Below, piece after piece: positions 9,182 to 17,116 of a DNA stretch of 64,000 nt. Origin of the DNA: Streptococcus oralis subsp. dentisani (GTDB lineage: Bacteria; Bacillota; Bacilli; Lactobacillales; Streptococcaceae). The position numbers were made by a program, and so were the translations under genes. A model generated the notes under the pieces. It worked only from the letters and a program-made list of their open reading frames with translations, had not been told where the DNA came from and did not search any database. Numbering within the stretch: position 1 is the first letter of the stretch; each line of letters starts with the position of its first letter. The stretch lies in assembly GCF_007475365.1 (NCBI RefSeq), contig NZ_CP034442.1:868001-932000 (forward strand). Reading direction: 5' to 3'.

Positions 9182-11368
9182 TTACAATTCTACTTTAGCA
9201 ACTGCTGTTTTAGCTGCAAGAGAACCAGTTTGTTCTAATTTAACAGATTTGAGAACATCTCCATTTGTGAAGACAACCACTGTTGAAGTTTCACGACCTG
9301 CTGCACGGATAGCATCCAAGTCAGCTGTAACAAGAAGATCACCAGCAGCAACCTTTTGTCCTTCAGAAACGTGAACTGTGAATGGTTTACCTTCAAGGCT
9401 TACAGTATCCAAACCGATGTGAACAAGTACTTCAAGACCTGCTTCAGTCACAAGACCAAGAGCGTGTTTTGTTGGGAAGATACTTGATACAGTACCAGAA
9501 ACTGGAGATACGATATTTCCATTGGCTGGTTCTACTGCAAAACCATCACCCATCATTTTTTGAGCAAAAACTGGGTCTTTCACTTGTTCCAAGGCAATGA
9601 CTTGACCGTCAGCTACTGAGTAGACTTCCTCAGTTACACCTTTAAAATGTACAGTATTTTGTTGAGCTTCTGTCATTTGACTTGGAAGAGTTTCAGGAAT
9701 TACTTCACCTGAGTCAAGGATATCTTGGATATCAGATTTCAACACGTCAGCTTTTGGTCCATAGATAGCTTGGACACCTTGTCCTTTCATGACAAGTCCC
9801 ATAGCTCCTTCTGCTTTCCATTCTTCCTCAGTACCAACGCGATCTGCATCCTTAACAGTTACACGAAGACGAGTCATACATGCATCTACATCTACGATGT
9901 TTGCACGACCACCAAGAAGGTTAATGATATTTACAGCTTGAGAAGCAGCGGCAACTTTTGTTTCACCTGAAGCTGCATCTTCTGATGCTCCTTCAGCAGT
10001 TTCATAGTTTCCGTTACGTCCTGGAGTTGCGTAGTTGAATTTCTTAATCATGAAGTTCGCGATGAAGTACATGATCACTGCAAAGAGGACAGTTACCCAG
10101 ATAAAGTTAATAATATCCATACCAAGACCAGCGTTGATAGCTAGCGGAGTACGAGTCAAGAATTCAATTGAACCGAATGAGTGCATACGAAGGTGAACAA
10201 TATCCGCCATAGCAAAGGCAGCACCTTGAACAAGAGCATACACTAGGTAAAGAGGCGTTGCGATAAACATAAACATATACTCGATAGGTTCAGTAACCCC
10301 TGTCAAGAATGTTGCAAGGGCTGTCGCAATCATCATACCCTTGTATTGGTGTTTCTTGTCAGCATCAACATTGCGGTAGATAGCAACGATGACACCCATC
10401 AAGATACCGAATGAACCGATCATTTGTCCAACTTTGAAACGAGCTGGGTGAACAGTATCTAACAATTGTTGGTAGTGACTTGCATCTGTACCTTTAAGGT
10501 TAACAAGGTCTGTTACCCATGCAAGCCATAGTGGGTCTTGACCAAATACTTGTGTACCTTTTGCTGCTCCAGTAAGGATTTCGTATGTTCCACCGAGAGC
10601 TGTATAGTTCATTGGGATAGTGAGCATGTGGTGAAGACCAAATGGCAAGAGCAAACGTTCCAAGGTACCATACAAGAATGGTGCGAGAATTGGTGCAGTT
10701 TCTTGTGAGTTGGCAATCCAAATACCAAAGCTATTGATACCTGTTTGAACTACTGGCCAGAAAGCAGCAAGTGCAATCGCTGCAATTGTTGAACGAAGAA
10801 TAACGACAAATGGTACAAAACGTTTACCATTAAAGAATGAAAGTGCGTCTGGAAGTTTACGGTAGTTGTAGTATTTGTTATAGGCAGTTGCCCCTACAAA
10901 ACCTGAGATAATCCCTACGAAGACACCCATGTTAAGGGCTGGTGCTTCAAGAACGCTGATAAAGTAGTCAGCAACCTTGATTGAGCCACCAAAGAGAGTA
11001 GTGACCATAGCCTCAGGGTTTTTCAGCATATCACCTGTAACACCGAAGATAGTACCTGTGATGCGGTTAATCAAGATGAAGGCAAGACCAGCAGCAAAAG
11101 CACCGCCAGCACGCTCTTTAGCCCAGCTGCCTCCGATAGCAAGGGCAAACAAGATATGAAGGTTACCAATAACCCCCCAACCAATTTGCTCAAGGATTCC
11201 ACCTGTAATCACTAGTGGAGCAAAGTTAGGGTTAATCATGACGAGTGATTTACCGATTGAAATCATCAATCCAGCGGCTGGCATAACAGCGATAACCACC
11301 ATCAAAGCCTTACCGAATTTCTGCCAAAACTCGAAAGACAAGACATTTTTGAATGTAGCTTTCATCAT
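9182..11368 (-). CDS. ptsG: PTS glucose-family sugar transporter, fused EIICBA
   Basis: A 728-residue fused phosphotransferase permease. The membrane EIIC domain (about 1-440) carries the conserved TGVTEPIEYMF sugar-site motif. The EIIB domain follows (about 470-550) with the phospho-cysteine in DACMTRLRV (Cys497). A linker leads to the EIIA domain (about 590-728), with the phospho-histidine in VLVHIGLDTV (His650). It takes up and phosphorylates a hexose, receiving phosphate from HPr. The glucose/maltose-type branch is recognisable, but the exact sugar is not proven. It is monocistronic, with its own promoter, an operator-like palindrome just upstream and a terminator. Two in-frame ATGs are adjacent; an AAAGGAG site serves either. 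Confidence 0.92.
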   Translation of the reverse strand: MMKATFKNVLSFEFWQKFGKALMVVIAVMPAAGLMISIGKSLVMINPNFAPLVITGGILEQIGWGVIGNLHILFALAIGGSWAKERAGGAFAAGLAFILINRITGTIFGVTGDMLKNPEAMVTTLFGGSIKVADYFISVLEAPALNMGVFVGIISGFVGATAYNKYYNYRKLPDALSFFNGKRFVPFVVILRSTIAAIALAAFWPVVQTGINSFGIWIANSQETAPILAPFLYGTLERLLLPFGLHHMLTIPMNYTALGGTYEILTGAAKGTQVFGQDPLWLAWVTDLVNLKGTDASHYQQLLDTVHPARFKVGQMIGSFGILMGVIVAIYRNVDADKKHQYKGMMIATALATFLTGVTEPIEYMFMFIATPLYLVYALVQGAAFAMADIVHLRMHSFGSIEFLTRTPLAINAGLGMDIINFIWVTVLFAVIMYFIANFMIKKFNYATPGRNGNYETAEGASEDAASGETKVAAASQAVNIINLLGGRANIVDVDACMTRLRVTVKDADRVGTEEEWKAEGAMGLVMKGQGVQAIYGPKADVLKSDIQDILDSGEVIPETLPSQMTEAQQNTVHFKGVTEEVYSVADGQVIALEQVKDPVFAQKMMGDGFAVEPANGNIVSPVSGTVSSIFPTKHALGLVTEAGLEVLVHIGLDTVSLEGKPFTVHVSEGQKVAAGDLLVTADLDAIRAAGRETSTVVVFTNGDVLKSVKLEQTGSLAAKTAVAKVEL

Positions 11369-11392
11369 TCAAATCTCCTTTATTTTATTTAG

Positions 11393-11417
11393 GCAAACGT
11401 TTTACGAAAACGTTTGC
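11393..11417 (-). promoter_or_regulatory. 25-bp perfect palindrome: LacI/CcpA-type operator before the PTS gene
   Basis: Eleven-base perfect arms (gcaaacgtttt and its complement) flank a three-base centre. Each arm contains AAACGTTT, a half-site typical of LacI-family operators and cre sites. It lies between the -10 box (11434-11439) and the start codon, so a bound repressor would block early elongation. No regulator gene is adjacent. Confidence 0.75.
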
Positions 11418-11433
11418 ACTTATTTATAATTCA

Positions 11434-11461
11434 ATTATACCACTTTATTTTTTTTTGTAAA
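11434..11461 (-). promoter_or_regulatory. Promoter of the PTS gene
   Basis: Minus strand: TTTACA (11456-11461), 16-base spacer, TATAAT (11434-11439) with an upstream TGG. The predicted transcription start is near 11427, just before the operator palindrome. Confidence 0.75.
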
Positions 11462-11506
11462 GGCTTTTATAAAAAAATTGTCTACTTTTTTTAATTTTTA
11501 GAAGAA

Positions 11507-11536
11507 AAAAGAGAAGTTTACGAAAACTTCTCTTTT
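11507..11536 (-). terminator. Terminator after ftsX
   Basis: Thirteen-base inverted repeat (aaaagagaagttt / aaacttctctttt) with a four-base loop. It is followed on the minus strand by ttttttcttct and lies about 50 bases past the ftsX stop. Confidence 0.8.
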
Positions 11537-11586
11537 AAAAATGTATCATTTTTCTGATTTGTTCTGCAATTTGCATTTATATCCAA

Positions 11587-12513
11587 TTAGATTTTCAAGA
11601 ATCGACGCATCGAAATTCCTGAACCAATTGAACCAATGAAAATTCCGATTACAAATAGTAGAACTGTCATCAAAGGGACAAACACATCTGGCGTAATCAT
11701 TGATAAGTTTTGACCTACCAAGGATTTATTGACCGATTGATAAACGATATTGTAAACAAAGAATACAAGAACTGAGGGAATCGCTGCGCCAAGCAAGCCA
11801 ATAAAAGCACCTTCTAGCAAGAATGGGCCACGGATATAACCATTTCTCGCTCCAACAAGACGCATGATCTGAATCTCACGACTACGTGAAATAATGGTAA
11901 TACGGATGGTATTGGAAATGAGGAAGACTGCGATAAAAATCAAGAGCCCTGCAATAACCAATCCCCAAACACGGATAAAGGAAGCCAGTTCGAAAAGTCG
12001 TTGAGTGTTGGCACCACCGTCTTGAACCTCAGATACCCCTTCAATTTTCTTGGCCTCTTCTGCTACTTTAGGAACATCACTCGGAGTATTGGTATCAACG
12101 ATATAGGCATCATAGAGAGGATTGGCATCCCCTTCAAAGACCTTCCAGTCATCCCCCATCGTTTCAGTCAATTTTTGATACTGCTCTTCCTTGCTTGAAA
12201 AAGTGACATTTTTAACACCTTGCATAGCTTTTAAGGCATCATAAACCTTGTGGTAGTCATTATTGGTAACTGTCTGACCTTCTTTTTCAATCGTTTCACT
12301 ATTATCTGCTACATCCTTACGAATGTAAACCATGACACGAACGTTGTTTTCAATATCGGTAGCCAGTTTCGCTGTATTAAAAATTACAGATGCAAACAGG
12401 GCAACGAGTGTCAAAGTAATCATAACCGAACTCACTGCTGCTACTGTCATCCAGCCATTTCGTTTTAAACTTTTGAGTGATTCAAATAAATGGCGAAAAA
12501 ATCTACTAATCAT
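11587..12513 (-). CDS. ftsX: Cell division ABC transporter permease FtsX
   Basis: A 308-residue membrane protein when started at the ATG giving MISRFFRHLF, as in pneumococcal FtsX; the frame could open earlier at 12576. An N-terminal transmembrane helix (about 20-45) is followed by a large extracellular loop (about 50-170). Three further helices (about 180-205, 230-255, 280-300) end in GSGISMRRFLKI. With FtsE it forms an ABC-type complex that transmits a signal across the membrane to activate a peptidoglycan hydrolase at the septum (PcsB in pneumococcus). The start overlaps the ftsE stop by eight bases, so translation is probably coupled. An alternative start at 12522 is closer to the AAGGAG site. 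Confidence 0.93.
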   Translation of the reverse strand: MISRFFRHLFESLKSLKRNGWMTVAAVSSVMITLTLVALFASVIFNTAKLATDIENNVRVMVYIRKDVADNSETIEKEGQTVTNNDYHKVYDALKAMQGVKNVTFSSKEEQYQKLTETMGDDWKVFEGDANPLYDAYIVDTNTPSDVPKVAEEAKKIEGVSEVQDGGANTQRLFELASFIRVWGLVIAGLLIFIAVFLISNTIRITIISRSREIQIMRLVGARNGYIRGPFLLEGAFIGLLGAAIPSVLVFFVYNIVYQSVNKSLVGQNLSMITPDVFVPLMTVLLFVIGIFIGSIGSGISMRRFLKI

Positions 12514-13198
12514 CGTATCCATATTCTCCTTTTGCTTCGTCACGAACGACACGGCCATTTTCAATGGCAATGACACGGTGGCGCAAGGTATTTACAATCT
12601 GGCTATTGTGAGTCGCCATCAAGACAGTCGTACCTTGGAGATTGATGCGTTCCAACAGATTCATAATTTCCCATGAATTATCTGGGTCCAAGTTTCCTGT
12701 CGGCTCATCGGCAATCAATACCTTAGGATTGTTCACAATCGCACGAGCAATCGCAATCCGTTGCTGCTCTCCACCTGAGAGTTCGTTAGGGAAAGAGCGA
12801 ACCTTGTGTTTCAAACCGACCAAGTCCAAGACTTCCATAACACGTTTTTTGATGTTGCGACGGTTCTCTCCGATAACTTCCATTGCGTAAGCAATATTTT
12901 CATAAACGGTTTTCTTGGGCAAGAGTTTGTAATCTTGAAAGACTACCCCAACACTGCGACGGAGTAGAGGGATATCTTTCTTCTTGATTTTAACCAAATT
13001 AAAGCCTGCAACTGTTAGGCTCCCTTTTTCAATCTTTACTTCTCGATATAAAGCTCGAATAAAGGTTGACTTCCCTGCTCCAGAAGGCCCAACGATATAG
13101 GCAAATTCTCCTGGTTCAATACTAAGAGAGACTCCACGGAGGGCAGTCGTTCCGTTATCGTATTTTTTGACAACATCTCGCATTTCAATGATTGACAT
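12506..13198 (-). CDS. ftsE: Cell division ATP-binding protein FtsE
   Basis: A 230-residue ABC ATPase. Walker A GPSGAGKS lies at 37-44, the Q-loop is in VGVVFQDYKLL, the signature is LSGGEQQR, Walker B is VLIADEPTGN and the H-loop is in MATHNSQIV. It pairs with FtsX at the division septum to control peptidoglycan hydrolysis. It lies between prfB and ftsX in the conserved order prfB-ftsE-ftsX; the gap to prfB is short (18 bases), so they are probably one transcript. A good AAAGGAA site precedes the ATG. Confidence 0.96.
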   Translation of the reverse strand: MSIIEMRDVVKKYDNGTTALRGVSLSIEPGEFAYIVGPSGAGKSTFIRALYREVKIEKGSLTVAGFNLVKIKKKDIPLLRRSVGVVFQDYKLLPKKTVYENIAYAMEVIGENRRNIKKRVMEVLDLVGLKHKVRSFPNELSGGEQQRIAIARAIVNNPKVLIADEPTGNLDPDNSWEIMNLLERINLQGTTVLMATHNSQIVNTLRHRVIAIENGRVVRDEAKGEYGYDD

Positions 13199-13216
13199 GT
13201 GAGTTCCTTTCTATTC

Positions 13217-14312
13217 TTAGCTGATTCGCCACTTGAGATAAGCGTCGATGAAACCATCAAGGTCTCCATCCATGACCTTATCTACCTGAGCGACTTCAAA
13301 GCTCGTACGGTGATCTTTTACCATGGTATAAGGTGTGAAGACATAAGAACGAATCTGACTTCCCCATGTGATTTCCTTTTTCTCACCTTTGAGGGAGTCG
13401 ACTTCCGCAGCTTTCTTTTCTTGCTCCATTTGATAGAGCTTGGCTTGCAACATCTTCATAGCACGATCTCTATTTCCATACTGGGTACGATCGACCGTTG
13501 ATTGGACGACAGTTCCCGTAGGAATGTGTGTCAAACGCACACCTGTTGAAACTTTATTGACGTTTTGTCCACCAGCACCACCTGAACGGAAGGTATCCAT
13601 TTTAATATCATCCTCACGGATTTCCACTTCGATGGTATCATCCAACTCAGGCATAACCTCAACGGATGTAAATGAAGTATGGCGGCGTTTGGCAGAGTCA
13701 AATGGTGAAATACGTACCAAACGGTGAACACCCATTTCTGACTTGAGAAGGCCGTAGGCATTTGGGCCTTCAAAAGACAAGGTCACAGACTTGATGCCCG
13801 CTTCATCACCAGCTTGGTAATCCAAGACTTCAACTTTAAAGCCTTTTGCATTTCCATAACGAGTGTACATACGGAGCAACATATCACCCCAGTCCTGAGC
13901 CTCAGTACCTCCAGAACCTGGATGGATCTCCAAGATGGCATTATTGTGGTCATAAGGTTCTGACAAGAGAAGCGTCATCTCGTAGCTGGTCATCATCTTA
14001 TCCAGTTCTGTCAACTGTTCGACCAGTTCATCATGGACTGACTCGTCTTCTGCTAAAAAGTCCAATAAAATTTCAACTTCATCCTGCAACTCTTCCATTT
14101 TACGGAAGGTGTTGTAGGTGTTTTTTAATTCATTTAATTCTTGCGACGTTTTTTGGGCCGCGATATTATCGTTCCAAAAATCAGGTTCTGTCATCTTGTT
14201 TTCCAAGATGGCAATCTCTTCCTCTAGTCCTTCGAGGTCAAAGAGACCCCCTGAAAGAAGCTAATTTTTCACGATTTGCGTCAATTTTTTGACGAATTTC
14301 TGAAATGTCCAT
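13217..14312 (-). CDS. prfB: Peptide chain release factor 2, with programmed +1 frameshift
   Basis: The gene opens at the ATG at 14310-14312 ([16 protein letters not shown]...) and reads 24 codons to an in-frame TGA at 14238-14240. A +1 shift at CTT-TGA then continues into the long frame, giving 364 residues in all. RF2 hallmarks: the SPF tripeptide (about 202-204), which reads UGA, and GGQ (about 247-249) in [10 protein letters not shown], which triggers peptidyl-tRNA hydrolysis. It terminates translation at UGA and UAA. The frameshift is autoregulatory: scarce RF2 lets the ribosome pause and shift. An AAGGAG site precedes the start. It heads the prfB-ftsE-ftsX set. Confidence 0.96.
14238..14252 (-). 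other. prfB: prfB programmed +1 frameshift site
   Basis: The minus strand reads AGG GGG TCT CTT TGA C. The AGGGGG acts as an internal Shine-Dalgarno, CTT is the slippery codon and TGA C is a poor stop context. This is the canonical RF2 recoding signal with TCT in place of the commoner TAT. Confidence 0.95.
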
Positions 14313-14396
14313 AAATACTCCTTTATTCACATCGTTTCATTATACCACATTCTCTCATTTCTTTCCATATTTTGCTTGTTATTTCAAATTATAAGC

Positions 14397-14418
14397 AAAA
14401 AAGAGGGCTTTCACCCTC
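14397..14418 (-). terminator. Terminator after the CBS/ACT gene
   Basis: Short GC stem gaggg / ccctc with a six-base loop, followed by a minus-strand T-run (ttttttgc). It lies immediately past the stop. Confidence 0.75.
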
Positions 14419-14422
14419 CATT

Positions 14423-15079
14423 TTATAACTTTTTAGCAGAGGTTCGAGCAATCTCCTCTACTTGGATACCTTGCGCTTCAAATTTCTCCTTCAGGAAGGT
14501 TAAATCAATCGTCCCATCAATTTGAACTTCAATCACGACCTTACCATCCTTGCGCGGAATATTGACTGTGTGTGAAATATTCAGATTTTCTTCTACAATC
14601 AAGGTCACAATCTTGCCCAAAACCCCGACTTCATTTTCCGTAATAAACCGAACGCGAATACCTTCCTCGCCGTAGCCAGCAATTTCTAGAAAGGCTTGAA
14701 AAACATCACGATCTGTAATCACACCGTAAACCTGTTGGTTGTCCACAACTGGAAGAATACCGATTTTATTCTTCAACATGAGATAGGTCGCATCTTCTAG
14801 ACTAGCATAACCTGAGACTGTTATGACATCCCGAATCATGACGTCTTTGACTTTGGTCTTATTGAGAAGATAATTCATCTCATAGATAGAGAGGCTGGTT
14901 GCTTTAGATGGGCTGGCTTCCGCAATGGTTCCTTCTGTTACAAGACCAACCAATTGGTCATTTTCGATAACAGGTAAACGGTGCAAGCCTTGCTCGCGCA
15001 TCAAATCTGCTGCATGTGCTACAGTCGTATCTGGACTGATATAAACTACCTTGCGGGTCATAAAATCTTTAACTGCCAT
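14423..15079 (-). CDS. acuB: CBS-pair and ACT-domain protein (AcuB-like)
   Basis: A 218-residue cytoplasmic protein. Two CBS motifs form a Bateman module (about 1-60 and 75-135), seen in DFMTRKVVYISPDTTV, LHRLPVIE, DVMIRDVITVSG and IGILPVVDNQQVYGVITDRD. An ACT-like domain follows (about 140-210). Bateman modules bind adenine nucleotides and ACT domains bind amino acids or other small ligands, so this is probably a regulatory sensor; its partner is unknown. From memory of the S. pneumoniae gene order, the acuB-like gene directly follows livF there. Here the permease/kinase cassette lies between them. It has its own strong promoter. Confidence 0.85.
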   Translation of the reverse strand: MAVKDFMTRKVVYISPDTTVAHAADLMREQGLHRLPVIENDQLVGLVTEGTIAEASPSKATSLSIYEMNYLLNKTKVKDVMIRDVITVSGYASLEDATYLMLKNKIGILPVVDNQQVYGVITDRDVFQAFLEIAGYGEEGIRVRFITENEVGVLGKIVTLIVEENLNISHTVNIPRKDGKVVIEVQIDGTIDLTFLKEKFEAQGIQVEEIARTSAKKL

Positions 15080-15108
15080 GAGACTTCTCCTTCTTTATTG
15101 CTACTATA

Positions 15109-15137
15109 ATTATACACTTTCTTACAAAAACTATCAA
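15109..15137 (-). promoter_or_regulatory. Promoter of the CBS/ACT gene
   Basis: Minus strand: TTGATA (15132-15137), 17-base spacer, TATAAT (15109-15114) with an upstream TG. It is a near-consensus sigma-70-type promoter. Confidence 0.8.
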
Positions 15138-15178
15138 ACGCTTTCATCTCTTTTTCAATATTTTATATCGTTCAATCA

Positions 15179-15207
15179 CAAAAAAGAGAGAAACAGCCTT
15201 CTCTCTT
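15179..15207 (-). terminator. Terminator after NCS1 permease copy A
   Basis: Stem aagagagaa / ttctctctt with a six-base loop and a minus-strand T-run (ttttttg), directly after the permease stop. Confidence 0.8.
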
Positions 15208-15211
15208 AAAC

Positions 15212-16639
15212 TTAAATTGTAACGGAATCTCGATCCTTGATTATATAGCGTTTTAAAGGAGTTAAGCTAGCTAGCCAGTACAATAGACCACCAAAGATCG
15301 CAGTAAAGCCACTACCAGTTGTGAGCAAAAACATAGGACTCTGGATGTGCTTTGTTATCGGGTTGTAAACAAATAATACCGTAACTAATAAGGAAATGAT
15401 TACACAAGATAATCCCACCCAGTTAAAACCATTTGTAAACTCATAGGCGTCATGTCCTTCAAGGAAATAGGCTGAACGCAAATCGAGTTTTCGTTTTCTT
15501 AAGATAAAGTAGTCAACAACAATCATTCCGATAATGGGGCCTTGGATATAGGCCGCCAGCGAGATGAAGGAACCGAAGTATTCATCCACTCCTCCCCAAA
15601 TCGTAAGTAGGCTCACATAAACCATGGCAATCCAAACCATTAGTTTATAACTTACTTTGGGCATCCCGCTTTTTACAATCATACAGTTCACGTACGATCC
15701 TGTACCCTGAGTTCCAATATTAGCAAAAGCTACCAGTAGTAAACTTAAAAGCGCAAAGGCTGGTGTGCTTAGAGTTGAAAGCATCGTCGTTGGATCACTT
15801 TCATAAACACCTGTTTTGACAAACATGGCCAAAGCCATCACCCCACCTGTCGCTGCAAAGAATGGCGCAACAACCCCGTATGACAAGGCTGTAGCCCAAT
15901 AGCCACTACGTTCTGATTTTGCCAAACGTGGCAAGACAAAGGCTTGTGTAGACCAAGAAAAGGCTACAGCCACATTTCCTTCCCCTGACATCATAAAACG
16001 TTCAATCGGTGTCAAATTTTCTTGAATGGCAGGTTGGACATTCATAATATCCTTAATCGGAACCGCAACAAAACAGATTCCAACAATGATTAGCCCAACA
16101 AATAACAAGGCAACCACTAGAAAGCGATTAGTGCCTTTAATCACCTCTGGACCGCCAAGAGCAATCAGCGTTCCAAGAAGAACACAGAGAGTGCCTAGAA
16201 TCGGTGCCCATACTCCCTTATCTAAACCAAGTCCAAAATTATTTCCCAAATGAATCATGGAGCTAGCAAAAAGATTGGCGGTAACAGCGTACCAACCAAA
16301 ATTCGCCAGACTAATCACAGTTGATAGAACAGCTACCCCTTTTCTACCTAGAACAGCTCTCAACCAAATCCACAAATCAATTCCATATTTAACTGCAAAC
16401 AGAATTGGGAGACATTCAATAAAGACCCAGATAATGTTGAAACTAAAAATATTAATCAACATTTGATTAAAGGTCAAATATTGAGCTACATAAGCTCCTT
16501 GGGTATAACACCAAGTTGCGATGGCAAAACCACTTGTCGATAAGAAGAGATCCCAGAAAGAATACTGACGATCCTTGTTGGTCATGGGAACGATTCCCGT
16601 TATCGTCTCCTGTTGAATGAAGTCATTCATTTTGGACAT
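15212..16639 (-). CDS. NCS1-family permease, copy A (decayed cassette)
   Basis: A 475-residue protein with about twelve hydrophobic segments and strong similarity to the purine/cytosine/thiamine permease family (NCS1, CodB-like). Typical features are TSGFAIATWCYTQGAYVA near the N-terminus, the LANFGWYAV helix and a conserved GPIIGMIVVDYFILRKR late motif. It is nearly identical to copy B (17117-18544); differences are scattered substitutions, several in residues 95-240. The frame is intact although its former partner genes next door are broken, so the transporter may still be selected. NCS1 carriers import nucleobases or related compounds with cations. Location next to a choline-kinase-like fusion suggests an unusual substrate; that is inference. 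Confidence 0.85.
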   Translation of the reverse strand: MSKMNDFIQQETITGIVPMTNKDRQYSFWDLFLSTSGFAIATWCYTQGAYVAQYLTFNQMLINIFSFNIIWVFIECLPILFAVKYGIDLWIWLRAVLGRKGVAVLSTVISLANFGWYAVTANLFASSMIHLGNNFGLGLDKGVWAPILGTLCVLLGTLIALGGPEVIKGTNRFLVVALLFVGLIIVGICFVAVPIKDIMNVQPAIQENLTPIERFMMSGEGNVAVAFSWSTQAFVLPRLAKSERSGYWATALSYGVVAPFFAATGGVMALAMFVKTGVYESDPTTMLSTLSTPAFALLSLLLVAFANIGTQGTGSYVNCMIVKSGMPKVSYKLMVWIAMVYVSLLTIWGGVDEYFGSFISLAAYIQGPIIGMIVVDYFILRKRKLDLRSAYFLEGHDAYEFTNGFNWVGLSCVIISLLVTVLFVYNPITKHIQSPMFLLTTGSGFTAIFGGLLYWLASLTPLKRYIIKDRDSVTI

Positions 16640-16640
16640 T

Positions 16641-16815
16641 TTATTGAATACCTCCTGTCATGGCTAGGATAATCAGAATATGATTGACTAGAATCATATC
16701 AATTACTTATGTAAAATAAACTTTTAAGAAAGGGGAGATAAATACATATAGATTAAGGCTTTCATTTTTTAGTTTCACCTACAACTAATTGTTCAAGTTC
16801 AATACCAATTCTCAT
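16641..16815 (-). pseudogene. Decayed copy of the 61-residue membrane protein gene
   Basis: From the ATG at 16813-16815 the frame reads MRIGIELEQLVVGETKK and stops. This aligns with the N-terminus of the intact small protein at 18546-18731 (EIEELVANETKR). Farther down, another frame still encodes ILIILAMTGGIQ, the same C-terminus. A stop, a frameshift and about eleven missing bases inactivate it. It sits directly before permease copy A, as its intact twin does before copy B. Confidence 0.85.
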
Positions 16816-16819
16816 ATTG

Positions 16820-17100
16820 TCAGTCCTCCGACTAAAAATTAATCTTAGTTGACCATACCGCCCACTATAGTGGTACCAAATATAGAAAAACTCACCTAAT
16901 AGATTTACAGGCACTCTCCTGAAATAATCCTCACAAAGGAGTAATAGTATGATGCCCCAAACGCCTGATCTAGATAGCTGTATTTCATTTTCACATCTGG
17001 AACTTCTTCTAAAGAGATTTCAAGTACCCGTTCAGCCTATTCTACCGTATCAATAAAGATTTTCTAAAGCCTCCAGCAGGGGGCATACTTGAGTATTTCT
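16820..17100 (-). pseudogene. Decayed 3' remnant of the LicCA-like fusion gene
   Basis: The minus strand encodes AERVLEISLEEVPDVKMKYSY, matching AEKVLEIYLQEVPDKKTKRHY in the C-terminal kinase domain of the intact gene at 18733-20511. Flanking DNA also aligns: the segments for FIGCS...TVE upstream, and for the EFLYIWYRY region downstream. Several in-frame stops are present. Only about the last 90 codons survive, and the 5' part was lost at about 17100, where permease copy B's 3' end begins. This is the trace of a tandem duplication. Confidence 0.85.
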
Positions 17101-17116
17101 AATCAATCCTCTATCC

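Noticed and set aside
12514..12576. Longer ftsX start giving 21 extra residues
   Set aside because: The extension lies wholly inside ftsE coding sequence, lacks a ribosome site and is absent from the FtsX N-terminus known in pneumococcus.
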